Program-made: the position numbers and the translations under genes
Part shown: piece by piece, positions 1 to 8,057 of the stretch
Layout: every line of letters starts with the position of its first letter
Position numbering within the stretch: the first letter of the stretch is position 1
The notes under the pieces: generated by a model
The model's input: only the letters and a program-made list of their open reading frames with translations
What the model was told of the DNA's origin: nothing
The model's database searches: none
Assembly (NCBI RefSeq): GCF_004211145.1
Contig: NZ_SEBS01000008.1
Span: forward strand, 1 to 64,000
Length of the DNA: 64,000 nt
Reading direction: 5' to 3'
Source: Flavobacterium sp.
Lineage (GTDB): Bacteria; Bacteroidota; Bacteroidia; Flavobacteriales; Flavobacteriaceae

Positions 1-465
1 CTTAATGGTAAAATCCAAACGTTAATCGATTTTCAAAACCGCAACGTAACACCTTAACTTCTCTTAACTTTCTTAATTGTAAATTTTCTTTTCTCAGATA
101 TCCCGACAACTATCCATACATGCAAACTTCAACATTAGATTTTATAGTTAAGATTTTTAAACCATTAAGAGCATTAAGAACATTAAGTTCAGTTAGAGAT
201 GTTGTTTTCGGTTCTTTATTTCACACTAAATTTTTGAACAACTTTGAGGAGTAAAGAAAAAACTTAATGTTCTTAATGTTCTTAATGCTCTTAATGGTAA
301 AATCCAAACGTTCGTAGAATCTCCGACCGAAACGAAAAACCTTCCCTACTCTTAACTTATTAATGGTAAAAACTTAATGCTCTTAATGGCCTAAATGGTA
401 AAATCTAAAGTCAACCGGTTTTCAAAACACAATTAAACTGTACAATCGATCTTTCAAGTAAAAAA
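1..465. repeat. AT-rich intergenic region with 9-bp repeats in inverted arms
   Basis: No gene is visible. The stretch is built from degenerate 9-bp units of the form CTTAATGYT and its complement. Positions 161-187 and 272-298 form a perfect 27-bp inverted repeat separated by 84 bases, each arm being three 9-bp units. More CTTAATG or CTTAACTT units lie at 1-75 and 345-400. The same words recur in the array at 52850-53575, so this is a dispersed non-coding repeat family and not a unique spacer. Confidence 0.75.
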
Positions 466-870
466 TCAATGTTTCCCGCCACAAGGACTCTCATTCTCCG
501 GCAGCAAAACAAGATTCGCGGCGATAAGTTGCCACATTCGCCCATTGAACTTCCATGTCCGCATAATACGGAACTTGCGTTCAAACTGCATCCCGCGATA
601 CAAACCCACGCGCAATTCGATCACATTCACGATAGCGATGTTCGTAAAGAACGTAATATCTCTCTTCAAAATTTCGCACGTGCTCAACGACAGGATTTCC
701 TCGTTTAAATAAGGAATCTGTTCGATGCCCATGTAACTCTGCCCTGACTCGTCGGTAAAGACGATCTCAGGATGCAACATCTTGCGAAAGGTTCTGTAGT
801 CCTTGGAAACCAATGCCTGCAACAAGCGGGATTCGGCATCCTGGACAATCTCGGTATGTGTTAGGCTCAT
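466..870 (-). CDS. NTF2-like / SnoaL-like (DUF4440-type) small protein
   Basis: 134 residues, no signal peptide, so cytoplasmic. The sequence has the cone-fold pattern of DUF4440/SnoaL-like proteins: an N-terminal helix rich in A and L (around DAESRLLQALVSKD), then a short LHPEIVFTDESG segment, then beta strands ending in RTWKFNGRMWQLIAANLVLL. The function of such single-domain proteins is usually unknown (small-molecule binding or isomerisation). It lies 42 bases downstream of a paralogue at 913-1281, which carries the same LHP, GI and RTWKFN landmarks, so the two are probably a tandem duplication and co-transcribed. ATG at 870 is the only sensible start. Confidence 0.7.
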   Translation of the reverse strand: MSLTHTEIVQDAESRLLQALVSKDYRTFRKMLHPEIVFTDESGQSYMGIEQIPYLNEEILSLSTCEILKRDITFFTNIAIVNVIELRVGLYRGMQFERKFRIMRTWKFNGRMWQLIAANLVLLPENESPCGGKH

Positions 871-912
871 AAGCGGTTCGTTTGGGAAAACTAGAATGGC
901 CTGTGGCTGGAA

Positions 913-1281
913 TCAGATCAGTACCGACGTCGCGGCGATCATCTGCCAATTCCGGTTGAATTTCCAGGTTCTGGTAGTGCTGTACAAATCCCTGAATGGA
1001 ATATCCATGAACGTTCCTTCTCTCTTTTCGATGGCGGTTACCACGGCTACGTTGTTGAAAAAAGAAATGTGTCTTTCGAGTATTTTGATATCATGCACTC
1101 TATATATCTTCGGATTATTTACGGGAAGATTTTTGATTCCGATAAAAACTTCACCGTTCGGGTTCGTATACACCGCATCAGGATGCAGTAAATTTTGGAG
1201 CTGGCATTTGTCGAGGCTGACGAGTGCGTCAGTGAGACGAACATCGGCGTCTTCCACGACTTCAAAGTGGGTCTTGTTCAT
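913..1281 (-). CDS. NTF2-like / SnoaL-like (DUF4440-type) small protein, paralogue
   Basis: 122 residues from ATG at 1281. The open frame continues upstream to 1377, but that extension (rich in F, N, S) does not resemble the family, whereas MNKTHFEVVEDADVRL aligns with the start of the downstream neighbour. Shared landmarks are LLHPDAVYTNPNGEVF, FFNNVAVVTAIEKREG and the C-terminal RTWKFNRNWQMIAATSVLI. The fold is assigned by pattern and no catalytic residue can be named. It is first in a two-gene unit with 466-870. Confidence 0.7.
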   Translation of the reverse strand: MNKTHFEVVEDADVRLTDALVSLDKCQLQNLLHPDAVYTNPNGEVFIGIKNLPVNNPKIYRVHDIKILERHISFFNNVAVVTAIEKREGTFMDIPFRDLYSTTRTWKFNRNWQMIAATSVLI

Positions 1282-1489
1282 AGATTTAGGGATTGAGTGT
1301 TGCTTAAAGTTACCCAACAATCCGCAAAAAAAGTTCGTTGTCGATAAAAAATCGTTGAAATACACAAATTGCGACAAAAATCTGACAGAAAACCCACATC
1401 AACCTGTCAATTAAAACGATAAATCCTACAAATCAAACATTTTAGCTACGACAATTCGCGACTATATCGATTTCGGATAACGTCATAAA

Positions 1490-1517
1490 AAATCCCGGAC
1501 GCTTGCCGGGAAAATTT
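1490..1517 (-). terminator. Rho-independent terminator after the VOC gene
   Basis: TCCCGG / CCGGGA stem with a short loop, flanked by A-rich and T-rich runs, immediately downstream (minus strand) of the stop codon at 1520. Confidence 0.7.
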
Positions 1518-1519
1518 TA

Positions 1520-1970
1520 TCATGATTGCATTTTGGAAGGATCGTCGTAATTCACCATCCAGTTTACCCCGAATTTATCGGTCCACATCCCAAAGTAAGC
1601 GCCCCAAAACGTATCGTCTAACGGCATGGTGACGTTTCCGCCTGCCGAAAGCCCGTTGAAAATCTTGTCGGCATCTTCCCTGCTTGTCGCATTCAACGAA
1701 AGTGCCACATTGTTTCCGACTTTAAGTTCGTATCCGGGCATTTCCTTGGGAACGTCCGACCCCAACATCTGACCGCCGTTCGGCATGATCAAAGACATGT
1801 GCATGATCTTGTTCTCGTCTTCAGGTTTGCACTTGTTGCCGCTTTCGTCGGCGGGCATGTCCTTATAACGTCCGACGTATGGAATTTCTCCACCAAGGAC
1901 CGTTTGATAGAATGTAAAAGCGGCTTCACAGTCGCCGTCGAAATACAGGTAAAGGGATGATTGTTGACAT
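1520..1970 (-). pseudogene. VOC / glyoxalase-fold (PhnB-like) protein with an apparent single-base frameshift
   Basis: The intact downstream part (1520-1858 and further upstream in the same frame) reads LYLYFDGDCEAAFTFYQ, then LGGEIPYVGRYKDMP and ends with FGMWTDKFGVNWMVNY. These are hallmarks of the PhnB/3-demethylubiquinone-methyltransferase-like branch of the VOC superfamily. That frame has no ATG at its beginning. A good start at 1970 gives MSTIIP in the neighbouring frame and then runs to a premature stop. Removing one base from the AAA at 1951-1953 (TTT in the gene) fuses the two frames into MSTIIPYLYFDGD and restores about 149 residues, the usual length. Either the gene is inactivated or this is a sequencing error. 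A shorter protein from ATG 1858 would lack the first metal-site strand. Confidence 0.75.
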
Positions 1971-1991
1971 TTTATTTTTTATTAGTACTGT

Positions 1992-2813
1992 TTATTTTTT
2001 ATTGGGTTGGTCGAGGATACGCTTGACTTCGTTGAGTAACAGCGGATACGCCGGATCGGCCATCAGGTGACCGTACCCATCGAGTTCGAGCAGTTTGGTT
2101 TCCTTGTTCCCGACGAGTTTCATCATGCGCGCCATGTACGCGTTCTCCTCATACCGACCGATCATCTCGAGTTCGCGGTCGCCCGTGATCAAAAGCAACG
2201 GCGGCGCATCGGCACGAACGAAATACAGCGGCGCGTATTCGTCGATCACAGGTTGTTTTTCTCCGATCCCGTTTTCGGCACGAGCGGTAAAGTGCGTGAT
2301 CATCTGTCCGCTGAACGGAATCAGTCCGGCAATCGAATTCGCATCGATCCCTTCGGCGGCAAGCCATTTCTTATCGAGCCCGATCATCGCCGCGAGATAT
2401 CCGCCCGCCGAATGACCTGACACGAATATCTTGGATTTGTCGCCTCCGTATTTCTCGATATTGTGGAACGTCCAGGCAACGGCGGCCGCGGCATCCTCGA
2501 TAATCTGCTTCACCTTCACTTTCGGGCTCAGTCGGTATCCGACGCCGATCACAGCGTATCCTTTTTCCTTCAACGCCTGAGGGATTTCCTTGCCGCCTCC
2601 CGTGAGTCCGCCGCCATGGAACCAAAGTATCGTCGCGAAGCCTTTTTGGTTCTTCGGATAATACACATCGACCAAACAACGCTCATTTACATAAGCATCG
2701 CTCGATTTTTCGCGATACGCAACATTCGACAAGGTTTGATATTCGACTTTCTGCGCCAACGAAATGTTCGCAACAAGCAATAAGAACAACAAGATCTTTT
2801 TAGTTTTGGCCAT
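1992..2813 (-). CDS. Secreted alpha/beta-hydrolase (carboxylesterase / lipase-like)
   Basis: 273 residues from ATG 2813. A lysine-rich start and hydrophobic stretch ending LVANISLAQ form a signal peptide. The mature part has an alpha/beta-hydrolase fold: WFHGGG is the oxyanion-hole HGGG motif, GHSAGG carries the nucleophile Ser, LLITGDRELE is the acid region, and GYGHLMADPAYP near the C-terminus supplies the His. This resembles the BD-FAE/esterase-lipase branch that hydrolyses acyl or feruloyl esters; the substrate is unknown. Two residues further upstream are only reachable by a TTG that sits inside the -7 promoter element, so ATG 2813 is preferred. It is transcribed divergently from the glycosyltransferase at 2882. 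Confidence 0.85.
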   Translation of the reverse strand: MAKTKKILLFLLLVANISLAQKVEYQTLSNVAYREKSSDAYVNERCLVDVYYPKNQKGFATILWFHGGGLTGGGKEIPQALKEKGYAVIGVGYRLSPKVKVKQIIEDAAAAVAWTFHNIEKYGGDKSKIFVSGHSAGGYLAAMIGLDKKWLAAEGIDANSIAGLIPFSGQMITHFTARAENGIGEKQPVIDEYAPLYFVRADAPPLLLITGDRELEMIGRYEENAYMARMMKLVGNKETKLLELDGYGHLMADPAYPLLLNEVKRILDQPNKK

Positions 2814-2816
2814 GTC

Positions 2817-2824
2817 CAAATATA
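2817..2824 (-). promoter_or_regulatory. Bacteroidota -7 element of the esterase gene
   Basis: TATATTTG (TAnnTTTG) on the minus strand, ending three bases before the ATG at 2813. No good -33 TTTG is seen at the normal distance. The spacing implies a transcript with almost no leader. Confidence 0.45.
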
Positions 2825-2859
2825 CTAAAATTCAAAATCAGCGTTCGTTCTAAATTTTA

Positions 2860-2867
2860 TAAATTTG
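2860..2867 (+). promoter_or_regulatory. Putative -7 element of the glycosyltransferase gene
   Basis: TAAATTTG matches TAnnTTTG and lies 14 bases before ATG 2882. The -33 element is weak or absent. Confidence 0.4.
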
Positions 2868-2881
2868 CCAAAACCCAGACC

Positions 2882-4246
2882 ATGACATTTGCTCGCTTCG
2901 GCTTAAAGAGAATTGATTTACTTATCCTGCTCATCAGTTCAATCATGGCTTTCGGGATCGCCAATTTACCTTTTAAATCAAAACCGTTCGGCGACATTAC
3001 TTTTCATGAGGAAGCGAAAAATCTCGCATTGTATATAAAAGGTAACGCATCCTTCGAAGCTGTCGTGATCACCAAAGCGCCGGGCCCGGTCTTCTTGTAT
3101 TCACTCGCTTACATCTTTGCACCGCCTGATGCGACCGACGATCAGCTTTGGTGGTACGGTGTGACGCTGACATCAATATTGATCGCACTGAGCTTATTGC
3201 TCATATACAGGGCGACAAGCTTATTGTTCTCAGAGAAGATTGGCCTGCTCGCCGTAATTTTGGCGTTTATTTTCCCGATACACAGCTACTACTCCCTCGG
3301 AATTGTCGCCGAGGCGCCCGCATTTTTCGCCACTTCGCTCACCTGTTACGGTTGGGCACTGATCAAGAATAAAACGCGCTTATCAGGTTGGATTTGGTTG
3401 GTCGTCGGGATCTGGTTCCTGGTATTGAACCGACCGAACGCACTGTTGCTGCCGATGCTAGGAATTCTTGTAACAGCCTACGCATTCTGGGGCAACAAGC
3501 ACTTTTTTGAATTGTACGGAAAACGCACGCTGATCGCCATGTCGGCTATTATATTGTTGAGCTTCGGCACGCTCGAATTTGCAAAAGCGATCACGAAAGG
3601 GAAAACCGACCAGGATCAGGCCTGGTACTTTTACTACGTCGCCCACCAAGGTCGTTTCGAATTTCGCGAAGAGCCAACCGATTTCAGATTTTGGGAGAAC
3701 ACCATTCGGCCCGACAGTAAAGACTATCAAAATTGGAGCAAAAGCGGCCATGAACTTAATCAAAAAGCCGCAAGCACAGGCATTTCCCGGAACGAGTTAT
3801 ACAAAGAATTCCTGATCAATGACGCGATCGAGCATCCGTTTTGGTTCGTGCGTTCATTCTTTATGAAATGCATTTACGGGAACTTATATTTCGTGAACAG
3901 CATTCAGCCCGAAAAATTCAGCCTCGGTCCCTTCAAAGGCGAAAACGGTTACTGGACGCTGATGTTGCTCATAAACTTCGTGAATATCGCAGTGATTGCA
4001 GGCGCCGTACTTTTCCTTTTCAAACAGAAAAACCTGATCAACTATTGGCCGTTGTGGGCGACGATGGTCGCGCTGCTTATCTTTCACGGCGTCACATACA
4101 TGGAACCGCGCTACATCTTCCCGTCGCGCGCCGCGTTATACATTTTGAGCGCCGCGGGATTATACCGATTCAGGTTCATCCGCAAATTCATCGATTGGAT
4201 GTCGCGTTTCGTATTCCCCGAAAGGAGCGTGACTACTTCTTCTTGA
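2882..4246 (+). CDS. Polytopic GT-C (ArnT/PMT-like, family 39 type) glycosyltransferase
   Basis: 454 residues with about ten hydrophobic segments. The first is LLILLISSIMAFGIANL. A loop with FGDITFHEEAKNLALYIKG follows at about 40-55, where family 39-type enzymes carry their acidic catalytic residues, then KAPGPVFLYSLAYIFAP. Late segments include MVALLIFHGVTYMEPRY, typical of ArnT-like proteins. Such enzymes move sugars from polyprenyl-phosphate donors to lipid or protein acceptors at the outer face of the inner membrane; donor and acceptor cannot be told here. The 3' end overlaps the convergent DUF1456 gene by 14 bases. Confidence 0.7.
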   Translation: MTFARFGLKRIDLLILLISSIMAFGIANLPFKSKPFGDITFHEEAKNLALYIKGNASFEAVVITKAPGPVFLYSLAYIFAPPDATDDQLWWYGVTLTSILIALSLLLIYRATSLLFSEKIGLLAVILAFIFPIHSYYSLGIVAEAPAFFATSLTCYGWALIKNKTRLSGWIWLVVGIWFLVLNRPNALLLPMLGILVTAYAFWGNKHFFELYGKRTLIAMSAIILLSFGTLEFAKAITKGKTDQDQAWYFYYVAHQGRFEFREEPTDFRFWENTIRPDSKDYQNWSKSGHELNQKAASTGISRNELYKEFLINDAIEHPFWFVRSFFMKCIYGNLYFVNSIQPEKFSLGPFKGENGYWTLMLLINFVNIAVIAGAVLFLFKQKNLINYWPLWATMVALLIFHGVTYMEPRYIFPSRAALYILSAAGLYRFRFIRKFIDWMSRFVFPERSVTTSS

Positions 4247-4670
4247 TCGTAAATCGCACGTTCTCGACAGGACTTTTCTTGACGGGCTTTTTCGCGTTGA
4301 AGTTCTTCGCGGGTCTTTTAGCCGACGGTTTGTCTGACGTTTCGCTTTTGGGAGCGAAGTTTTTCGCAGGTTCTTTCTTGACGGCCTTCCAATCGGTTGT
4401 GCGAGGCGCGGGTTTGTTCGCGGCCAGGACTTCCATCGGAATTTTAGGATTTTCCTTCGTGCCGCGCAAATGGATCACAAGCGCGTTCAGGAAGTTGCGT
4501 AGCACCTGATCGCCGCATTCCACATATTTTTCGTGGTCGGCATTGCGGAAAAAGTTCCCGATCTCGCCTTTTGAAATCCTGAAATCCACAAGCTCCAGAA
4601 TCTCTACGATCTGATCGTCGCGCAATTGAAGCGCCACGCGCAGTTTCTTGAAAATATCGTTGTTCGTCAT
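4233..4670 (-). CDS. DUF1456 family protein (YehS-like)
   Basis: 145 residues. The first 70 carry two copies of the DUF1456 helical motif: NDIFKKLRVALQLRDDQIVEILEL, and again around CGDQVLRNFLNALVIHLRG, with FRISKGEIGNFFR between. The C-terminal 60 residues are K/P/A-rich low-complexity sequence (KKPVKKSPVENVRFTIKKK) and probably a disordered basic tail. The molecular role of DUF1456 is not established; E. coli YehS is the known relative. It overlaps the 3' end of the convergent glycosyltransferase gene. Confidence 0.8.
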   Translation of the reverse strand: MTNNDIFKKLRVALQLRDDQIVEILELVDFRISKGEIGNFFRNADHEKYVECGDQVLRNFLNALVIHLRGTKENPKIPMEVLAANKPAPRTTDWKAVKKEPAKNFAPKSETSDKPSAKRPAKNFNAKKPVKKSPVENVRFTIKKK

Positions 4671-4683
4671 AATTTTTATTTTT

Positions 4684-4832
4684 TGGGCGTGCCGCCGCTG
4701 CTGAAATTATAAAACAAAGGTACGCTTTTTAAGCAGCGCCGTCGGGCTGTCCGCTGTATCTTTTGCCAAAAACGCAACGGTAATGGTGGCCTTTCCGCTT
4801 TGGCAAAAGGATGCCGCTTCCATCCCTCACGC
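4684..4832. repeat. Structured interspersed intergenic element, copy 1
   Basis: Read on the minus strand it begins GCGTGAGGGAT, then AGCGGCATCCTTTTGCC, a variable stem-loop closed by GGCAAAAGATACAGCGGA, then CAGCCCGACGGC, and ends GGCACGCCC. The same ordered blocks occur at 39283-39408 and 60537-60654 and, in a diverged form, at 21539-21687. It fills the gap between two minus-strand genes. It does not look coding. Confidence 0.75.
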
Positions 4833-4856
4833 AAACTCATTTCCCGCAGCGAATCC

Positions 4857-5639
4857 TTAATCGAAAAGCCATTTCACCGCTTCACCAAAATGGTCACGCC
4901 ACAATTTCTCGTTGTGTTTTCCATAGGCCATGATCTTTTTTTGCGTCTTGGCATGATGGCGTTTTACGATCTCGATCATTTTTTCCATGTCGGGAACCAT
5001 TTGTTCGTCTTCTTTCGTGCCGCACAAAAAGAACAATTTCCTGTCCTTTAGGTCCACGTCATCCGCCAACGTGAAAATCTCTTTCGAAAACCAGAACGAT
5101 GGTGAAAAAACGCCCGCTTTCCCGAACACGTCCTTGTGTTTCAACATCGCATAGAACGAAACCAATCCGCCAAGCGAGCTTCCCATTATCGCGGTATTCT
5201 TCACATCCGGTTTTGTCCTGTACCGTTTATCTATTTCGGGCTTTAGCGTCTTCACCAAAAACTCGAGATAAGCATCGGCATTTCCGCCACCGTATTTCTC
5301 GTGCTTGTAGGGCGTGAGTTCATCGATTCGCTTGTCATTTCCGTGTTCGATCGCCACGACTATTACTTGGGCGTCCATTTGCTCGAGTGTCTCGTCGGCT
5401 TCCCATTCACCTGCGTACGACGTTTTTTTGTCGAACACATTCTGGGCGTCGTGCATGTATAAAACGGGGAATTTCTTATCGCCCGATGCGTATTCTTTGG
5501 GCAACCAAATCCAGATTTTTTTCTTCACGTTCGATTGGGGCGCGTCGATCTCAAATGTTGAAACCTGTTTCGAAGCCGTGCTTTCCTGAGCGCTCGCGGC
5601 TACTCCGAACAACAAAATCAGTAAAAGTTGTAAACGCAT
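4857..5639 (-). CDS. Secreted esterase-family alpha/beta-hydrolase (Fes/IroE or esterase D type)
   Basis: 260 residues from ATG 5639 (MRLQLLLILLFGVAASAQ is a clear signal peptide). Upstream in-frame starts would place the promoter inside the gene. The protein matches the Esterase (PF00756) pattern: KKIWIWLPKEY and KFPVLYMHDAQNVF near the N-terminus, IMGSSLGGLVSFYAML with the GxSxGG nucleophile Ser, LFFLCGTKEDE for the acid region and a C-terminal GKHNEKLWRDHF with the catalytic His. Family members cleave siderophore esters, feruloyl esters or acyl thioesters; the substrate cannot be inferred. The gene stands alone, with its own -7 element at 5676-5683. Confidence 0.85.
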   Translation of the reverse strand: MRLQLLLILLFGVAASAQESTASKQVSTFEIDAPQSNVKKKIWIWLPKEYASGDKKFPVLYMHDAQNVFDKKTSYAGEWEADETLEQMDAQVIVVAIEHGNDKRIDELTPYKHEKYGGGNADAYLEFLVKTLKPEIDKRYRTKPDVKNTAIMGSSLGGLVSFYAMLKHKDVFGKAGVFSPSFWFSKEIFTLADDVDLKDRKLFFLCGTKEDEQMVPDMEKMIEIVKRHHAKTQKKIMAYGKHNEKLWRDHFGEAVKWLFD

Positions 5640-5675
5640 TCGGCCCATAAAGTCGTGTAAAAAAATTATTTTAGC

Positions 5676-5683
5676 CAAAAGTA
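5676..5683 (-). promoter_or_regulatory. -7 promoter element of the secreted esterase gene
   Basis: TACTTTTG on the minus strand fits TAnnTTTG, 37 bases upstream of ATG 5639. It supports that start over the longer open frame. Confidence 0.45.
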
Positions 5684-5691
5684 CGATTTAC

Positions 5692-6093
5692 ATGAACACT
5701 GTTGAAGAAAAACTAAAGCTGTTGCTCGATATGATTGCGTTCTCGGTCATCGATGGAAAGCTCGATCCGCGCGAATACCAATTCCTCGCGCTAATCGCAA
5801 GCGAACTCCGAATCGACAAGGAAAGTTTCGATGAACTTTTCCACACTGAGCAGCGCGCTCACATCATACGATCGGAGTCTGAACGCATCCATCAGTTCTA
5901 CCGTCTCGCGCTTCTCATGCACATCGATGGCGTGCTCGACGAGCGTGAAGAAAATGGGATTTTCCAGATCGCGATAGAAATGGGATTGAATCCGTCGGCG
6001 ACACGTCGTATCCTACAACTCATGGAACGATCGGAATTTAAGATATTGGATCCCAGCCTGATATTCCAAATGTTCCGCGAACAACAAAACTGA
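5692..6093 (+). CDS. TerB-like helical protein
   Basis: 133 residues, cytoplasmic and all-helical. It carries two repeats of the TerB/TerB-like signature, IDGKLDPREYQFLALIA at about 20-36 and IDGVLDEREENGIFQIA at about 84-100, in which the D and E residues line a proposed metal site. TerB-like domains occur in tellurite/stress systems and as orphan proteins. Here no other ter gene is adjacent, so a tellurite role should not be assumed. It is followed by a terminator shared with the convergent OmpA gene. Confidence 0.65.
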   Translation: MNTVEEKLKLLLDMIAFSVIDGKLDPREYQFLALIASELRIDKESFDELFHTEQRAHIIRSESERIHQFYRLALLMHIDGVLDEREENGIFQIAIEMGLNPSATRRILQLMERSEFKILDPSLIFQMFREQQN

Positions 6094-6107
6094 CACTTTA
6101 TTCCAAT

Positions 6108-6136
6108 CGAAAAGCCGCTTCCCAGGGCGGCTTTCC
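6108..6136. terminator. Bidirectional terminator
   Basis: AAAGCCGC / GCGGCTTT stem with an eight-base loop between two convergent genes. Confidence 0.75.
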
Positions 6137-6169
6137 ATTCTTAAAACTACTATAATAAAACAACAACTT

Positions 6170-8056
6170 CTATTTAAGGATGATAAACTCGCATCGGCGG
6201 TTTATCGAGTGCTCCTGTTCCGTACACGGCCTTTCGTCGCCGCACTTGATTAGCGGAACTTCTTCACCGTAACCTTTCGGCTTGATGCGCTTGCGTTCGA
6301 TTCCCTTACTTGCAAGGTAATCCACGGCGGCGGCGGCACGTCGGTTGGACAGCACCAGGTTGTAGGTATTCGTCGCACGCGAATCCGTGTGTGCGCCGAG
6401 TTCTACTTCCATTTCAGGATATTTGGCGAGCAAGTCGTATAAAACGTCGAGGACTCGCGCCGCTTCGGGTTTTATCTCGAACTTGTTCAAATCAAAATAA
6501 ATATTCTCAAGAACGATCTGGACTTTTCCGTCCTGACGCCTGGTGATGATTTCCTCGGCGTCGTCATAACATTCCACGAACAATTCGATCGTGTAACGCA
6601 TTTTCCCCTGCTCGTTCGTCGTGAATTCCTCGCTGTGCGGAATGTAGAAATCACGGACGGCTTCGATTCGGTATTTTTTGTTCGGTTCGGTACTGAAAAC
6701 GTAATCGGCTTTTTGCCCGACAACCATTTGCCCGACGAGTTTGTTGTTCTCGTCATACAGCGTCACGAGTGTTCCGGGCAACGGTTCTTTCGTGTTCTTG
6801 TCTTTCACGTCGCCTTCCACGACATAACTGTCGCCGTTCTCGAAACGCACAAAACTGTATAAATTGTCGGAAGCTTTGTTTCGGTTCGACGAAAGATAAC
6901 CTTTATTCTTGGATTCATCAACAACATATGCAAAATCATCAGCACTACTGTTAATAGTTTCTCCTAAATTCACGGGTTTTGCGAATTTTCCATCATAAGC
7001 GCGACTCATGAAGATGTCGAGACCGCCCAATCCCTGATGGCCGTTCGACGCGAAATACATGAGGTTTCCATCGTCCGATAAAAACGGGAATTGCTCGCGA
7101 TGCTTCGTATTGACCGTGTTCCCGAGGTTTTGCGGCTGCCCGAAACTTCCATCGGCGTTCACATCGACGTAATAGATATCGAACGAGCCTTCGCCTCCGG
7201 GACGATCGCTCGAGAAATAGAGTTTCTTTCCGTCCTTGGTCAACACCGGATGTTCCGTTGAAAATTCTTCGCTGTTGAACGGCAATTCGGTCACGTTCGT
7301 CCATTTGCCGTCGACGAACTCGGCGCGCATGATTCTCACGCTCGCGAATTTCTCTTCGCCGACCTTTACTTTCTTGTCACCGGTTCGGTTAAAATACATG
7401 AACTTCCCATCGGCGCTGAAACTCGCGGAACTCTCGTGCGTCTTGGTATTTATGTCTTTAGGAAACGGCGCGATCTTGGAAAGCTGTTCCTTGTCGTCGA
7501 TCACGGCTTCGAACAGATCGAGATACGGTTTGTCGTTCCAGCCGTAACTTCCCGCGGCCGTGCGATACGAGGCGAACACGACTTTATCCCCGAAAAACGA
7601 AAGCCCGAAATCGCCGTTGCTCGTGTTCTTGGCCATGGGTTGGATCACATAATCGAACGGAACATTCGTGTGCAGCGTCGCGATGTAACGAGGCGTGTCG
7701 ACGGGATATTTGAGATAGATTCCCATTATGGAATCGGCCTTCTTGTAATTGTCGATTCCCATGAGTGCGTGCGCATACTTGAAATAAAATTCCTGATTGA
7801 CCGTATCCTTGATCTTTAGGAACAAATTCCCATAGGCGCGCGCGGCGTCTTTCATCAGATAATTATTGTAATAGCAGTCGCCGAGGTTCTGCAGCACTTC
7901 CTTCTCAGGCTTGAGCTGCTCGTACATCGCGGCGGCTTTGAGGTAGTTCTTTTTTGCGAACAACGCGTCGGCCTTCTTCTTGCTGGCGGTTTGTGCCTGC
8001 AGTCCGAAGCCTATCAAAAGCGCTGTCGTTATGTATAAAAATCGCTTCATCATCAT
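6170..8056 (-). CDS. PorE-like OmpA family protein (TPR, PD40 propeller, carboxypeptidase-regulatory domain, OmpA)
   Basis: 628 residues from ATG 8056 (8053 or 8050 are equally close). The open frame extends to 8095 but would overlap the upstream stop. Order of parts: signal peptide ending LLIGFGLQAQ; TPR-like helices to about 130 (KKADALFAKKNYLKAAAMYE); beta-propeller of PD40-type blades to about 410 (LYFSSDRPGGEGSFDIYYVD, LMYFASNGHQGLGGLDIFMS); carboxypeptidase-regulatory-like domain (VEGDVKDKNTKEPLPGTLV); and a C-terminal OmpA peptidoglycan-binding domain (ELGAHTDSRATNTYNLVLSN). This architecture is that of PorE, which anchors the T9SS to peptidoglycan. It follows the PorP/SprF gene directly, as in many type B adhesin cassettes. 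It may be a cassette-specific PorE paralogue and not the core component. Confidence 0.85.
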   Translation of the reverse strand: MMMKRFLYITTALLIGFGLQAQTASKKKADALFAKKNYLKAAAMYEQLKPEKEVLQNLGDCYYNNYLMKDAARAYGNLFLKIKDTVNQEFYFKYAHALMGIDNYKKADSIMGIYLKYPVDTPRYIATLHTNVPFDYVIQPMAKNTSNGDFGLSFFGDKVVFASYRTAAGSYGWNDKPYLDLFEAVIDDKEQLSKIAPFPKDINTKTHESSASFSADGKFMYFNRTGDKKVKVGEEKFASVRIMRAEFVDGKWTNVTELPFNSEEFSTEHPVLTKDGKKLYFSSDRPGGEGSFDIYYVDVNADGSFGQPQNLGNTVNTKHREQFPFLSDDGNLMYFASNGHQGLGGLDIFMSRAYDGKFAKPVNLGETINSSADDFAYVVDESKNKGYLSSNRNKASDNLYSFVRFENGDSYVVEGDVKDKNTKEPLPGTLVTLYDENNKLVGQMVVGQKADYVFSTEPNKKYRIEAVRDFYIPHSEEFTTNEQGKMRYTIELFVECYDDAEEIITRRQDGKVQIVLENIYFDLNKFEIKPEAARVLDVLYDLLAKYPEMEVELGAHTDSRATNTYNLVLSNRRAAAAVDYLASKGIERKRIKPKGYGEEVPLIKCGDERPCTEQEHSINRRCEFIILK

Positions 8057-8057
8057 C

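Noticed and set aside
5692..6093. Tellurite-resistance locus
   Set aside because: Only a TerB-like fold is present; no terC, terD, terZ or related genes nearby.
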